NCBI GenBank assembly: GCA_934489735.1
Contig: CAKSSR010000012.1
Coordinates: 1-64,000, forward strand
Reading direction: 5' to 3'
DNA: 64,000 nt
Source: an uncultured Eubacteriales bacterium
Lineage (GTDB): Bacteria > Bacillota > Clostridia > Oscillospirales > Acutalibacteraceae
Notes under the pieces: generated by a model
Told to the model about the DNA's origin: nothing
Database searches by the model: none
What the model saw: only the letters and a program-made list of their open reading frames with translations
Translations under genes and position numbers: made by a program
Part shown: positions 45,917-55,699 of the stretch, piece by piece
How positions within the stretch are numbered: the stretch's first letter is position 1
Layout of the letters: every line of letters begins with the position of its first letter

Positions 45917-46888
45917 TCAATAATTAACATCCGATATCTTTATGCCATGTCTATCTATTGATATTTCCCTTATACATGGTTCACGACCACCCGTTCCATT
46001 AATCGAATGATGATTAATGCCTGCCTCTCCGTAAAGACCGTCTCTCGAAGTTGATGTTGCTCTATGTGTCGTAATTTTCCCTTCCAAAAAGCATTTTCTT
46101 GATATTTCTTCTTCTTTACAATATGTTGTCGATGTATAGTATGAAAAAAGACATACTTTTTCTTTATCATCCCTGTCAGCGATCTCACAAGCAAGAGGTA
46201 AATTATCGATAAATTGTTTTATCTTATTATCTAATCCTTTACTTTCTATATCCTTATGTCTTAAACATTGTTGTGCAAGTCCTTTAGTTTCTGACTGCAG
46301 TCCTTCATTTTGTCCTTTTAAAATTATTACTTGTTCTGGGTAGAGCTTCTGTAATTCTGCTAAATATATGATGTTTCTCAAACTTGCTCTATCATAGCTA
46401 TAAACTAAATCATTTCCTCCTATATTGCCTAAAAATACTAAGGTTGTCCCATTCTTTATGCTGTTTAAAAAATATTCACTGTCAATATTCCAAATATTAT
46501 AGAAATTTTTAATAACCATAACATTTTTACTTGTATGTCTTTCAAATTTCTTATGTCTGACTGTTCCGTTCAATGCATTGTTTACAAGTTTTACTATATC
46601 TTCTTTAGACAATCTCATGATATCGGAAGGTCTTTCTAACATTTTTAAAATATCCAGCTTTTCATTTCTTGTCCTCAAGTCTATCTGTTTTCCTAGGCCA
46701 GTACCAATAGCCAAAGTAATTGCACAAGGGATGATATATTTCCCTGCATATTTTAAACATTTTTTAACGTCAGACGACTTCCCAGTGTTTGTATCTGCGG
46801 CATTGATATTTGATATACAATTATTCGTAAATATAGTGAATGCAGTTAATGTTAATGCTGCTGATTTTTTTAAATATTTTTTTATCAT
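45917..46888 (-). CDS. Pseudo-phosphoesterase paralogue 10 (type B)
   Basis: 323 residues starting MIKKYLKKSAALTLTAFTIFTNNC (Cys 24). Hydrophobic segment at 50-66. Core LGNIGG (153-158) and KGQNE (191-195), with SLRNIIYLAELQKLYPEQVIIL. C-terminus CIREISIDRHGIKISDVNY. It pairs with the truncated paralogue 11 upstream and is 17 bases before paralogue 9. Confidence 0.82.
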   Translation of the reverse strand: MIKKYLKKSAALTLTAFTIFTNNCISNINAADTNTGKSSDVKKCLKYAGKYIIPCAITLAIGTGLGKQIDLRTRNEKLDILKMLERPSDIMRLSKEDIVKLVNNALNGTVRHKKFERHTSKNVMVIKNFYNIWNIDSEYFLNSIKNGTTLVFLGNIGGNDLVYSYDRASLRNIIYLAELQKLYPEQVIILKGQNEGLQSETKGLAQQCLRHKDIESKGLDNKIKQFIDNLPLACEIADRDDKEKVCLFSYYTSTTYCKEEEISRKCFLEGKITTHRATSTSRDGLYGEAGINHHSINGTGGREPCIREISIDRHGIKISDVNY

Positions 46889-46924
46889 TTCAATGATTCC
46901 TCTTTTCTATTAATTGATTATTAT

Positions 46925-47322
46925 ATTTTTTATAATTATTGTTGCTTATACTCTTGTTATCTGATGGGTGGCCTTGCAATAGTACTGCATATTAAGTCTC
47001 TATTATCATTTAAATAACTCGTCTTCAAGGTTGTTTAAATCATATATCTTTCAGCCATTGACTTGACATCTTTTTCTCGACCATCCACCAATTCGTGAGA
47101 TTTCTTATTAATTCTACGGTCCTGATACTTCCCATATCCTGCTCCGCCTATCAATCCCATTACCAAAGCTATACTAGCTGGTGCCATATACTTCCCTACT
47201 GCTTTGGCTCTGTTTAAAATTCTTTGCCCACTGCTTTCAGTTTTTGCATAAGTCTGTGGGCAAGCGCATAATATTGTACCCGCCGATATCAATCCTGCCA
47301 TTGATTTTCTTAATATTTTCAT
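46925..47322 (-). pseudogene. Truncated type A paralogue 11
   Basis: Only the first 95 codons remain open (47035-47322): type A signal region and the hydrophobic segment, then a stop. The following 100 bases (to about 46925) hold sequence similar to the RELICSVVEKYMADNKNIS part of paralogue 13 in broken frame. The phosphatase-like core has been deleted. The short reading frame may still be translated. Confidence 0.75.
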
Positions 47323-47352
47323 TACTTTTTGTTCCTTTCTAAATAATTTATC

Positions 47353-48330
47353 CTATTTAACCTTCGATATCTTTATGCCATGTCTATCTATTGATATTTT
47401 TCTTATATCCAGATCATCCTTGCCAATGTCACCATAAACATTAGATAATTGATTAAAGCCTGATTTTTCATAAATAGTATCATAATTATAAAAGCTATTA
47501 TAAGCGCTCAATACTTCATTTTCTTTTCTCATCTTTCCTTCAACAAGGCATTTTCTTGATATTTTTTCCTGTTCCTTACAATATGTCTGTGTCGGATAGA
47601 ATGAAAAAGAATATACTTTTTCTTCCTCTTGACTATCATCAGCAATTTCACAAACAAGAGGTAAGCTGTTAATAAATTTTTCTATTTTACTATCTAATTT
47701 TTCACTATACATATTTCTGGACTTTAAATATTCCTGCGGAGCTCCCTCATTTTTTCTACATATTTCATTTTTCCCTTTTAAGATTATTACTTGTCCAGGA
47801 TAAAGTTTCTGTAATCCTGCTAGATATATAATATTTCTTAAATTTTGCCTTTCCCGGGTGACCAATTTATATCCAATTATATTACCTAAAAATACTAGTT
47901 TTGTCCCACTTTCTAGATTATCTACGAAAAATTTATTATCAATATGATCAACATAATAAAAATTTCTAATAACCATAACATCTTTGCCTATATATCTTTC
48001 AAATTTTTTATGTTTTTCTGTCCCATTCAAAGTATTATTTATAAGCATTGTTAAGTCCGTCGTACATAATCTATTGATATTTGTATCATCCTGTAACACA
48101 TTTAAAATACTTAGTTTTTCATTCTTAGTTATTACATTCACTTTGTTTCTTAGACCGAACCCTCCGACTAAGGCCATTGTACATGGCAAAACATATGCCA
48201 TAGTATACTTTAAATATTTATTAGTATTTGATAGTTTTTCTTTGTTTGCATCCATTGCATTGATATCCGATATGCGGCTTCCCGTGAGCATAGTAAACGC
48301 AGTCAATGCCAATGCTATTGATTTTTTCAT
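47353..48330 (-). CDS. Pseudo-phosphoesterase paralogue 12 (type B, lipobox Cys lost)
   Basis: 325 residues starting MKKSIALALTAFTMLTGSRIS: the Cys seen in paralogue 8 at this point is Arg, and the start is four residues shorter than in relatives (GGGGG SD nine bases upstream). Hydrophobic segment at 43-58. Core LGNIIG (148-153), KGKNE (185-189). C-terminus DIRKISIDRHGIKISKVK. It follows paralogue 13 by 23 bases. Confidence 0.82.
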   Translation of the reverse strand: MKKSIALALTAFTMLTGSRISDINAMDANKEKLSNTNKYLKYTMAYVLPCTMALVGGFGLRNKVNVITKNEKLSILNVLQDDTNINRLCTTDLTMLINNTLNGTEKHKKFERYIGKDVMVIRNFYYVDHIDNKFFVDNLESGTKLVFLGNIIGYKLVTRERQNLRNIIYLAGLQKLYPGQVIILKGKNEICRKNEGAPQEYLKSRNMYSEKLDSKIEKFINSLPLVCEIADDSQEEEKVYSFSFYPTQTYCKEQEKISRKCLVEGKMRKENEVLSAYNSFYNYDTIYEKSGFNQLSNVYGDIGKDDLDIRKISIDRHGIKISKVK

Positions 48331-48353
48331 TAAATTTTTCCCCCTCTCTTCTA

Positions 48354-49322
48354 TTAATCAATTGTTATATATTTGTAATCAGGATCCCCATATTTTAGGT
48401 TTAATACATGAGTCGAAGAATTCCCTTCCTTAAATGAAATATTATCTAAAGTAAATACTTCCTTTCCTGACCTAAGCAAGTTTGAGTCATATATTTTACC
48501 GCAGTATATATTGTCGCTTATATTTTTGTTGTCTGCCATATATTTTTCAACAACGCTGCATATTAATTCTCTAATTTCTTCAAACTGTTTATCTGGGATA
48601 CGACGATTTTCATCAATCGGTATAATTCGTTTTCTATCTTTTAATAATTCTCGCTCGTTATCGCCTCTAAGAATTAAAACATTTGATGGAAACCTATGCT
48701 TTAACTCTATTACCTGCAAAATACTTTCTAAATTTGTATAGGCAATTGATTGGCTTACCACATTTCCTAAAAATACAACTTTCCCATCATCTTTCAGTAT
48801 ATGATCTATGGCTTTTAATAACATATCTCTAGTTCTCAAAGCATTTCCATCAGTTTCGCCGATAACTAATATTTTATCCCCACGTTCAAATAAAACATCT
48901 TCGCTAATTCGATTTGCAATACCAAGTTTTAATCTTAAGTAGATTCTATATGGTCCATTCTCCCCGGTTATTAAGTTGTCATAAGTTCGATTAATTAAAT
49001 ATGGATCAGAGGCTTCCATTGCATACCAAGTTTGCAAATTAACACATCTTCCAATCATAGTTTCAGCAAATTTTGGTTGGTCAATCAATGATTTTTTCTT
49101 AATTCTATTGTCCTGATACTTCCGATATTCTGCTCCGCCTATCAATCCCATTACCAAAGCTATACCAGCTGGTGTCACGTACTTCTCTACTGCTTTAGCC
49201 CCGTTTAAAATTCTTTGCCCATTGCTTTCAGTCTTTGCATAAGTCTGTGGGCAAGCGCATAATATTGTACCCGCCGATATCAATCCTGCTATTGATTTTC
49301 TTAAAATTTTCTTTCTGCTCAT
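48354..49322 (-). CDS. Pseudo-phosphoesterase paralogue 13 (type A, first in the array)
   Basis: 322 residues starting MSRKKILRKSIAGLISAGTILCACPQTYAKTE. Hydrophobic segment at 48-64. Core: IGETDGN (154-160), LGNVVS (185-190), RGDNE (219-223), with NLESILQVIELKHRFPSNVLIL, the copy most readable as a PPP-family phosphatase. Ends DYKYITID. SD AAGGGGGAA. A TATAAT at 49361-49366 with a poor -35 is the likely array promoter. Confidence 0.84.
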   Translation of the reverse strand: MSRKKILRKSIAGLISAGTILCACPQTYAKTESNGQRILNGAKAVEKYVTPAGIALVMGLIGGAEYRKYQDNRIKKKSLIDQPKFAETMIGRCVNLQTWYAMEASDPYLINRTYDNLITGENGPYRIYLRLKLGIANRISEDVLFERGDKILVIGETDGNALRTRDMLLKAIDHILKDDGKVVFLGNVVSQSIAYTNLESILQVIELKHRFPSNVLILRGDNERELLKDRKRIIPIDENRRIPDKQFEEIRELICSVVEKYMADNKNISDNIYCGKIYDSNLLRSGKEVFTLDNISFKEGNSSTHVLNLKYGDPDYKYITID

Positions 49323-49418
49323 TAAAATTTCCCCCTTCTTGGAAACATCTTTATACCAATATTATAGCATATTTCAGTCAGCGCATAAATATATTTAACA
49401 AAAATTTAACATAAAATA

Positions 49419-49450
49419 AGTACCTTTAAACTAATCAAGGTACTACGTAT
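49419..49450 (-). terminator. Terminator after der
   Basis: AGTACCTT and AAGGTACT pair with a 10-base loop. On the minus strand the following bases are T-rich (TATTTTATG). It separates der from the paralogue array. Confidence 0.7.
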
Positions 49451-49456
49451 CATTTA

Positions 49457-50788
49457 TTATATTTTTTTCTCATTTTTTTCTCTAATAAGTAAATGTATAG
49501 GAGTTCCGACCAATGCATAAGAATCCCTGATGACATTTTCTATATATCTTTGGTATGAGAAATGGAACAGTTCTTTTGAATTTACGAAGCAGACGAAAGT
49601 GGGAGGGTTAGTACTTGCCTGTGTCATATAATAAATTTTCAATCTTTTGCCTCTATCTGTTGGAGGTGGCACTCTAGTAATAGCCATTGACAAGATATCA
49701 TTCAATATTCCAGTAGATATTCTCGTATCGCTTGATTCCTTTGCTTCTATAATTGATTCAAAAAGTACATTCAATCTTAAACCAGTCTTGGCAGATATAA
49801 ATATTATCTTAGCATATGACATAAATGAGAAATCATTTTTCAATTTATTAAAAGTATTTTGCATAGTTTTGCTGTCTTTCTCTATCGAATCCCATTTATT
49901 GACTGCTATGACGCAAGCTTTACCTGACTCATGTGCAAGTCCTGCAATTTTTGAGTCTTGTTCTGTAAATCCTTGAGCTGCATCTATCATCATAACGCAT
50001 ACATCAGAGCGATCTATTGCCATTTTTGCTCTTATTATGCTATACTTTTCAACCGAATCTACAATTTTATTACTTCTTCTTATTCCTGCAGTATCTATCA
50101 AATTAAACTGACCATATTCATTTGATACCAATGTATCAGTACTATCTCTCGTAGTTCCTGCAATATCCGATACTATGCATCTATTTTTCCCTACTATTTT
50201 ATTTATTATAGAAGACTTTCCTACATTTGGCTTACCTATTATAGCCACCTTTATACATTTATCATTTTCTTCTTCATCTGTTTCTGCCGGCATGTATTCA
50301 AAGACAGCGTCGAGCAAGTCTCCCGTTCCATGTCCGTGAACTGAAGATACAGGCATTGGATCACCCAAGCCCAAATTATAAAATTCGTATATCCCGAGGT
50401 CAGAGTCTCCTATTGTATCGCATTTATTGACGCATAGTATTACTGGTTTGCCACTCTTTTTCAATATATGTGCCACTTCTTCGTCAGTAGCTGTAACTCC
50501 TGTCTTTACATCTGTAACTAGAATGATTACATTTGCTATACTTATAGCTATTTCTGACTGTTCTCTCATTTGAGACAAGATTACATCGTCTGTTACTTTT
50601 TCTATTCCTCCGGTATCTATCAATAGAAATTTTTTATTTCTCCATTCACATTCTCCATATATTCTATCTCTAGTCACTCCCGGAGTGTCATCTACTATTG
50701 ACAATCTACTTCCTATCAATTTATTAAACAAAGTAGATTTTCCAACGTTTGGACGTCCAACTATTGCTACTTTAAATCTTTCTTTCAT
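49457..50788 (-). CDS. der: Ribosome biogenesis GTPase Der (EngA)
   Basis: A 443-residue protein with two successive GTPase domains that assists 50S subunit assembly. Domain 1: GRPNVGKSTLFNKL (11-24), DTPG, DTGG, NKCD. Domain 2: GKPNVGKSSIINKI, DTAG, NKWD. A C-terminal KH-like domain follows (TGLRLNVLFESI..., PPTFVCFVNSKELFHFSYQRYIEN). Length is normal. It is second in an operon after the radical SAM gene, 9 bases away. Confidence 0.97.
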   Translation of the reverse strand: MKERFKVAIVGRPNVGKSTLFNKLIGSRLSIVDDTPGVTRDRIYGECEWRNKKFLLIDTGGIEKVTDDVILSQMREQSEIAISIANVIILVTDVKTGVTATDEEVAHILKKSGKPVILCVNKCDTIGDSDLGIYEFYNLGLGDPMPVSSVHGHGTGDLLDAVFEYMPAETDEEENDKCIKVAIIGKPNVGKSSIINKIVGKNRCIVSDIAGTTRDSTDTLVSNEYGQFNLIDTAGIRRSNKIVDSVEKYSIIRAKMAIDRSDVCVMMIDAAQGFTEQDSKIAGLAHESGKACVIAVNKWDSIEKDSKTMQNTFNKLKNDFSFMSYAKIIFISAKTGLRLNVLFESIIEAKESSDTRISTGILNDILSMAITRVPPPTDRGKRLKIYYMTQASTNPPTFVCFVNSKELFHFSYQRYIENVIRDSYALVGTPIHLLIREKNEKKI

Positions 50789-50797
50789 AAAATCTTC

Positions 50798-52105
50798 TCA
50801 TTTCTTTGTCATTATGTGGTCCATGATTAAATATCCATCATTATCTATTGCAGTTATCTTAGTATTCAATTCCTTTTCTATGTCGTCTATTGTCATGTTG
50901 TCTAAAAACATAGTCCCGTCATGATTAAGCATTGACGAAGTAATAAAAAGGTCCTTGTCTACACCCTCTTTTTTTAATGTCTTTATCAAATCCGTGCCAG
51001 TTATAAGTCCTGATACTGTTATCTCATGGCCAAAGAAATCATTTACAACCTTAACCACTCTTAGATTTATATTCGGGAACTTATTATGCAACTCATTAGA
51101 TAGTTCACAAAACGTATCGTAAGCAGCCACTCCACATGCCAAAGTTATATCTTTTTTTATATCGATATCTTCCACTTCATTGAGAGCGTCTTTAAATTCT
51201 TGCTTCATTAAAGACAACATACCTACTCCGTTCTCCAATTGATCAAAGTCTTCATAAAATTCTGCTGTTGGTAATGGTTCCTTTGCTTTCAGATAAAACT
51301 CATCAGCTGCAAAGACAACCTTCCTCCCATACTTATTGAAGAACCTTTGTTGAAATTTAGTAACTATATCTATGATTTCCTTAGAACTTTCTTGATCATA
51401 TGATTGCAATGGATACAAATCATCTCTAAATTTAGTAATTCCTACAGGTACTACCGATATACATTCTACTGAGTCCCCTAAATTTTTTAAATCGTTCAAA
51501 GTATTTTCTAATTCTTTTCCATCATTTATTCCCCTGCACATTACTAATTGACAATTTATCTTTATCCCATTTTCAACTAATCTATTCAATATACCTAACG
51601 AATTGCCCGCTTTTGGATTTCTCATCATTCTAATTCTTAAATCCTTATTGGTCGTGTGAACAGATACGTTTATAGGACTGATGTGCATTGATATAATTCT
51701 GTCTATCTCATGGTCCGATAAGTTAGTCAAAGTTATATAGTTGCCAAATAGAAATGATAGCCTTGAGTCATCATCTTTAAAGTAAAGTGACTTTCTCATT
51801 CCTTTTGGAAGTTGATCTATAAAACAAAAGATGCACTTATTCTTGCAATTTTTTTCCTTGTCCATTAAATAAGTATCAAATATTATTCCTAATTCCTCAT
51901 ATTCGCCTTTACGTATGTTGAAATTTCTTTCAGTTCCGTCAACTTTTTTTAATAATATGTCTATCTTGCTATTAACCTGGTAAAATCTAAAGTCCAATAC
52001 GTCTATTATATCATGACCGTTCATCGAAATTAGAAAGTCTCCCGGCTGTATTCCTGCTTTGTCCGCTGGACTAAATTTTTCTATATTATTTATTCTTATC
52101 GACAA
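50798..52105 (-). CDS. Radical SAM protein with N-terminal PDZ-like domain (DUF512, TIGR03279-like)
   Basis: A 435-residue protein. The N-terminal PDZ-like part (IEKFSPADKAGIQPGDFLISMNG) leads to a radical SAM site C87-x3-C91-x2-C94 (CKNKCIFCFIDQLPKGMR), then the DUF512 region (YLKAKEPLPTAEFYEDFDQLENGVGM...). The reaction catalysed is unknown. It is found next to der in many Firmicutes, as here, so a link to ribosome or envelope functions has been guessed. Confidence 0.92.
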   Translation of the reverse strand: MSIRINNIEKFSPADKAGIQPGDFLISMNGHDIIDVLDFRFYQVNSKIDILLKKVDGTERNFNIRKGEYEELGIIFDTYLMDKEKNCKNKCIFCFIDQLPKGMRKSLYFKDDDSRLSFLFGNYITLTNLSDHEIDRIISMHISPINVSVHTTNKDLRIRMMRNPKAGNSLGILNRLVENGIKINCQLVMCRGINDGKELENTLNDLKNLGDSVECISVVPVGITKFRDDLYPLQSYDQESSKEIIDIVTKFQQRFFNKYGRKVVFAADEFYLKAKEPLPTAEFYEDFDQLENGVGMLSLMKQEFKDALNEVEDIDIKKDITLACGVAAYDTFCELSNELHNKFPNINLRVVKVVNDFFGHEITVSGLITGTDLIKTLKKEGVDKDLFITSSMLNHDGTMFLDNMTIDDIEKELNTKITAIDNDGYLIMDHIMTKK

Positions 52106-52145
52106 TTTTCTATCTCCCTACCTATTTTGATTTTTAATTTGTTAA

Positions 52146-52222
52146 AAACTCAGGCCTTTTGTAAACTTAATGCCACATCTTGATAAATTTTTATCATTCC
52201 ATGACACCTTTGGCCTGAGTTT
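52146..52222 (-). terminator. Long terminator hairpin after mutS
   Basis: AAACTCAGGCC (52146-52156) pairs perfectly with GGCCTGAGTTT (52212-52222). The 55-base interior holds a second imperfect stem including TGATAAA/TTTATCA. T-runs flank both sides, so it may stop transcripts in both directions. Confidence 0.75.
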
Positions 52223-52235
52223 TTTTATTAGTTTG

Positions 52236-54908
52236 CTATTCTAGCTCTTTCGCTTCATTAGTTAATTTAAATAATTCATTCATTGCTTCAATCGGAGTCA
52301 TCTTTTCTACTCCTATATTCTTAATTTTGTCTACAAATTTAATGAAATTATCTACTTTTTCATCTCTCAGCCTATCAGTTTCTAATTTATTCTTAGGTTC
52401 TTCTATACTTCTAACACTTGATTCCATCGCTTTGTTGATGCAATTGCTTTTCTCTAGTTCCACTAGTATTTCTTTGGCTCTATTTATTACCCACACCGGT
52501 ATTCCGGATAACTTAGCTACTTCTACTCCATAACTTTCATCTGCCCCTCCAGGTACTATCTTTCTTAAGAAAGTTATGTCGTCTCCTTCTTTTTTCACAG
52601 ATATGTTATAATTCTTTATTCCTTCTATATTGATCTTCGTCAATTCATGATAGTGGGTGGCAAATAATGACTTGGCTCCTAACTTATCCTTCTGAACTAT
52701 GTACTCAAGTACAGCTCTCGCTATGCTCATGCCATCAAATGTCGACGTTCCTCTACCAATTTCATCTAATATCAATAGACTGTCTCTAGTCGCATGCTCT
52801 AGTATGTTAGCAACTTCGTTCATTTCTACCATAAATGTAGATTGCCCTGATGATAGATCGTCTGACGCTCCAATCCTCGTGAATATCTGATCAACTATGC
52901 CTATTCTAGCACGGGTTGCCGGTACGTAACAACCTATTTGAGCCATTAGAACTATTATTGCTATTTGCCTCATATATGTAGACTTTCCTGCCATGTTCGG
53001 TCCTGTAATTATTGATACTCTGTTCTCATCTTTGTCAAGTAGTACATCATTGCTTACAAATGGCACGTCTGGTTGGCAAACTTCTACCACCGGATGTCTA
53101 CTATTCTTGATTTCTATTATGCCTTCGTTGTCAACCATTGGCCTGACGTATTTGTTTTCGCATGCCAACTCTGCAAATCCGCATAGGACATCCATTATTG
53201 CTACACATTTTGCAGCATATTGGAACCTCGGTAGCATTACAGCTAATGACTGAGAAACATTTTCGAATGTCAGGAACTCTAAATATTTAGACCTCTCTCT
53301 CCCAAATGATACCCTCGACTCTAAAGTTTTTAAGTCGTTCGTAATAAATCTCTCAGAATTAACTAAAATTTGTTTCTTTATGAACTTCGGCGAAGATAGT
53401 TTGCTGGCCTGAGCGTGAGTAACCTCAATAAAATATCCTAATATCTTATTATGAGATATCTTTAGTTTAGGAATTCCTGTCTCATGCCTGTACATTTCTT
53501 CTAGTTGTGCAACTTGTTCCTCTTTCCAGGCAGTTTCTGATGATGATAGATCAATCTCGCTATCAAATCCTGCCCTTATGCAGCCATTATGTTCAAGTAT
53601 CGGAGGTGGATCTTCTGAAATAGAGCAAGTCACAAGCTCGCAAATATCTAATATGTCGTCGAATTCGCAATGAAATTTTGCAAAAATTCCTGCTTCCATC
53701 CTCCATCTGGACATCTGGTTAGTCAATTTGATGACTCGAATCATTGATTCTGCTAGCAATCTTAAGTCTTTTCCATTAGCTGTCTCAAATATTACCTTTG
53801 TCATCAAACGTTCTATGTCCTGAATTCCAAATAAAGACGACCTAATGGCTTCTCGCGCCTCTACATTCCTGCATAAAGCTTGGACAGCATCTAGTCTCTC
53901 ATTGATATCTTCTATATCAATTAACGGATTTTCTATCCATTTTCTTAATAACCGTCTCCCCATGCTTGTCCTTGTCCTGTCTAAGACGCCTAATAATGAC
54001 CCTTCCCTGCTCTTGTCTATAATAGTCTCTACTAATTCTAGATTTTTGATGGTATTCGAACTCATATGCATAAATCTGTCCTTAAAGTAGTACTGCAGGA
54101 AATTAATTCTTTGCAAACCTTTCTTCTGAACATGCTGAACGTAAGTCAATAGCCCTATGACACTCTTTTTGGCAAGATCGCTTGGAATCTTTTCATATTC
54201 ATCCATAAATTCTTTACTGAAATTCTTGTTTATGCTTAATGGATCTAAAGATTCATCAAACTTTGCTGGCGTGTACTTTTCTATCCAGCATCCAATCTTA
54301 TTAACAAGACTCATGGCTAATATGTCGATCCCTGTCCTGTCTCCACTTACTATCACTTCTGAAGGTCTGAACTTTAATATTTCGTCCTCCAATTCAAAAT
54401 AATGATCATCATCTTCTAAATAAGTTACAAATAAATCGCCTGTCGATACATCGCAGAAGCATATTCCTTCTTCATTCCTCCTGCAATATACTGCACATAT
54501 GTAATTATTCGTGCCCTCGTTTAAAAGAGATCCATCCGTGATAGTTCCTTTTGTAATCACTCTGACTACTTCTCTTTTCCTTACGCCTTTCTTTGCATTA
54601 CGACCACCATTGCCCTCTACTTGCTCGCAAATAGCTACCTTGTAGCCCAATGAAACTAGTTTGGCTACGTATGTCTCATAACTATTCACTGGCACCCCAC
54701 ACATTGGAGCTTTTTCTTCTAGTCCACATAACTTTGAAGTTAAAGTTAGTCCTAATTTTCTGGAAACTGTAACTGCATCATCATAGAACATCTCATAAAA
54801 GTCACCTAGCCTATAAAAAAGTATAGCATCTTGGTGGCTTTCCTTTATCTCCATGTATTGTTTCATCATTGGAGATAACTCTGTTTTTTTACTTTTATTA
54901 TTTTCCAT
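52236..54908 (-). CDS. mutS: DNA mismatch repair protein MutS
   Basis: An 890-residue mismatch-binding ATPase. The mismatch-reading GDFYEMF (F37, E39) lies near the N-terminus. The connector, lever and clamp domains follow, and the C-terminal ATPase has GPNMAGKSTYMRQ (Walker A), the ST.M.E segment GQSTFMVEMNE, Walker B LLILDEIGRGTSTFDG and FATHYHEL. Length is typical. mutL is not seen downstream; the next gene is radical SAM. ylbF lies upstream on the same strand. Confidence 0.97.
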   Translation of the reverse strand: MENNKSKKTELSPMMKQYMEIKESHQDAILFYRLGDFYEMFYDDAVTVSRKLGLTLTSKLCGLEEKAPMCGVPVNSYETYVAKLVSLGYKVAICEQVEGNGGRNAKKGVRKREVVRVITKGTITDGSLLNEGTNNYICAVYCRRNEEGICFCDVSTGDLFVTYLEDDDHYFELEDEILKFRPSEVIVSGDRTGIDILAMSLVNKIGCWIEKYTPAKFDESLDPLSINKNFSKEFMDEYEKIPSDLAKKSVIGLLTYVQHVQKKGLQRINFLQYYFKDRFMHMSSNTIKNLELVETIIDKSREGSLLGVLDRTRTSMGRRLLRKWIENPLIDIEDINERLDAVQALCRNVEAREAIRSSLFGIQDIERLMTKVIFETANGKDLRLLAESMIRVIKLTNQMSRWRMEAGIFAKFHCEFDDILDICELVTCSISEDPPPILEHNGCIRAGFDSEIDLSSSETAWKEEQVAQLEEMYRHETGIPKLKISHNKILGYFIEVTHAQASKLSSPKFIKKQILVNSERFITNDLKTLESRVSFGRERSKYLEFLTFENVSQSLAVMLPRFQYAAKCVAIMDVLCGFAELACENKYVRPMVDNEGIIEIKNSRHPVVEVCQPDVPFVSNDVLLDKDENRVSIITGPNMAGKSTYMRQIAIIVLMAQIGCYVPATRARIGIVDQIFTRIGASDDLSSGQSTFMVEMNEVANILEHATRDSLLILDEIGRGTSTFDGMSIARAVLEYIVQKDKLGAKSLFATHYHELTKINIEGIKNYNISVKKEGDDITFLRKIVPGGADESYGVEVAKLSGIPVWVINRAKEILVELEKSNCINKAMESSVRSIEEPKNKLETDRLRDEKVDNFIKFVDKIKNIGVEKMTPIEAMNELFKLTNEAKELE

Positions 54909-55073
54909 AATATTTTATACCGTCTCACTAACAAATATTAACCATATGTTAATCCTTATTAATATGATTCAATAATCTGCCTGACGGTTCCTCCTTTCAA
55001 ATTAATTTTTTTTGCTCAACTCACCATCCACTTAAAATTATTTAGCTTTTAGTGAATATCTTGCATAAATTTG

Positions 55074-55490
55074 TTAGTGGCATCCGCCACATGTTGAACA
55101 ATCATGAGTACAATCACTTGTTAATAGCTCGATTTCATCAGGATTTTGCCCTTCTGATGATGATACTATTATATTCTGAACTTGTCTTATCAATAAATTG
55201 ATCTTCTGACTCATTTCATTGTACTCTCTCATTATATCACTTTCTACTATCTTTTCATAGACCTTTCTTAAATCTTTATTTAAATTTTCTATCTTTTCTT
55301 CATTTCTTTCTTCTTTTCCTATCTCATTATTTATTTGTACTTTCTTCAAATTCAATTCGCATATTAATTCTTCTAAATTTTTATCATTATCCATAACTTC
55401 TTTTGCTTTACGAAAGTTCAAATAAGTTTCCGTCTCTTGTATTTCTCTTCCAATTTCTCTTGCTAATTCAATTACTTTCTCTTCATTCAT
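55074..55490 (-). CDS. YlbF/YmcA family protein with Cys-rich tail
   Basis: A 138-residue, mostly helical protein (ELAREIGREIQETETYLNFRKAKEVMDND), the YlbF/YmcA (Com_YlbF) pattern. Bacillus members form the Y-complex with RNase Y. The C-terminus CTHDCSTCGGCH carries four Cys and two His, suited to an iron-sulfur cluster or zinc, as reported for the Y-complex. It is 165 bases upstream of mutS. SD AGAGAGG. Confidence 0.85.
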   Translation of the reverse strand: MNEEKVIELAREIGREIQETETYLNFRKAKEVMDNDKNLEELICELNLKKVQINNEIGKEERNEEKIENLNKDLRKVYEKIVESDIMREYNEMSQKINLLIRQVQNIIVSSSEGQNPDEIELLTSDCTHDCSTCGGCH

Positions 55491-55699
55491 TAAAAAATTC
55501 CTCTCTATTCTTTACAATTTGCTATCATATATATTATTGTCTAATTTAATCATATAATACTTAATTTGTCAATAGCACCGAGCCTTTAGCTATCTCACAA
55601 GTAAGCCTAAATAGTTTATTGCAAATTTTAAACAATTTGTATATGACCTATTTATAGAAAGTAATAAAATGCTTACTTAATTAATTAAGAAATGTATGA

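Larger units (their letters stand above)
37037..49322 (-). repeat. Thirteen-gene paralogous array of alternating A and B types
   Basis: In transcription order the types are A B A B A B A B A B (paralogues 13 to 4), then B B A (3, 2, 1). All genes are on the minus strand, mostly 17-75 bases apart or overlapping. The two types differ at their N- and C-termini but share the LGNII...YL.xLxxLYP..VIILKG.NE core. Confidence 0.88.
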
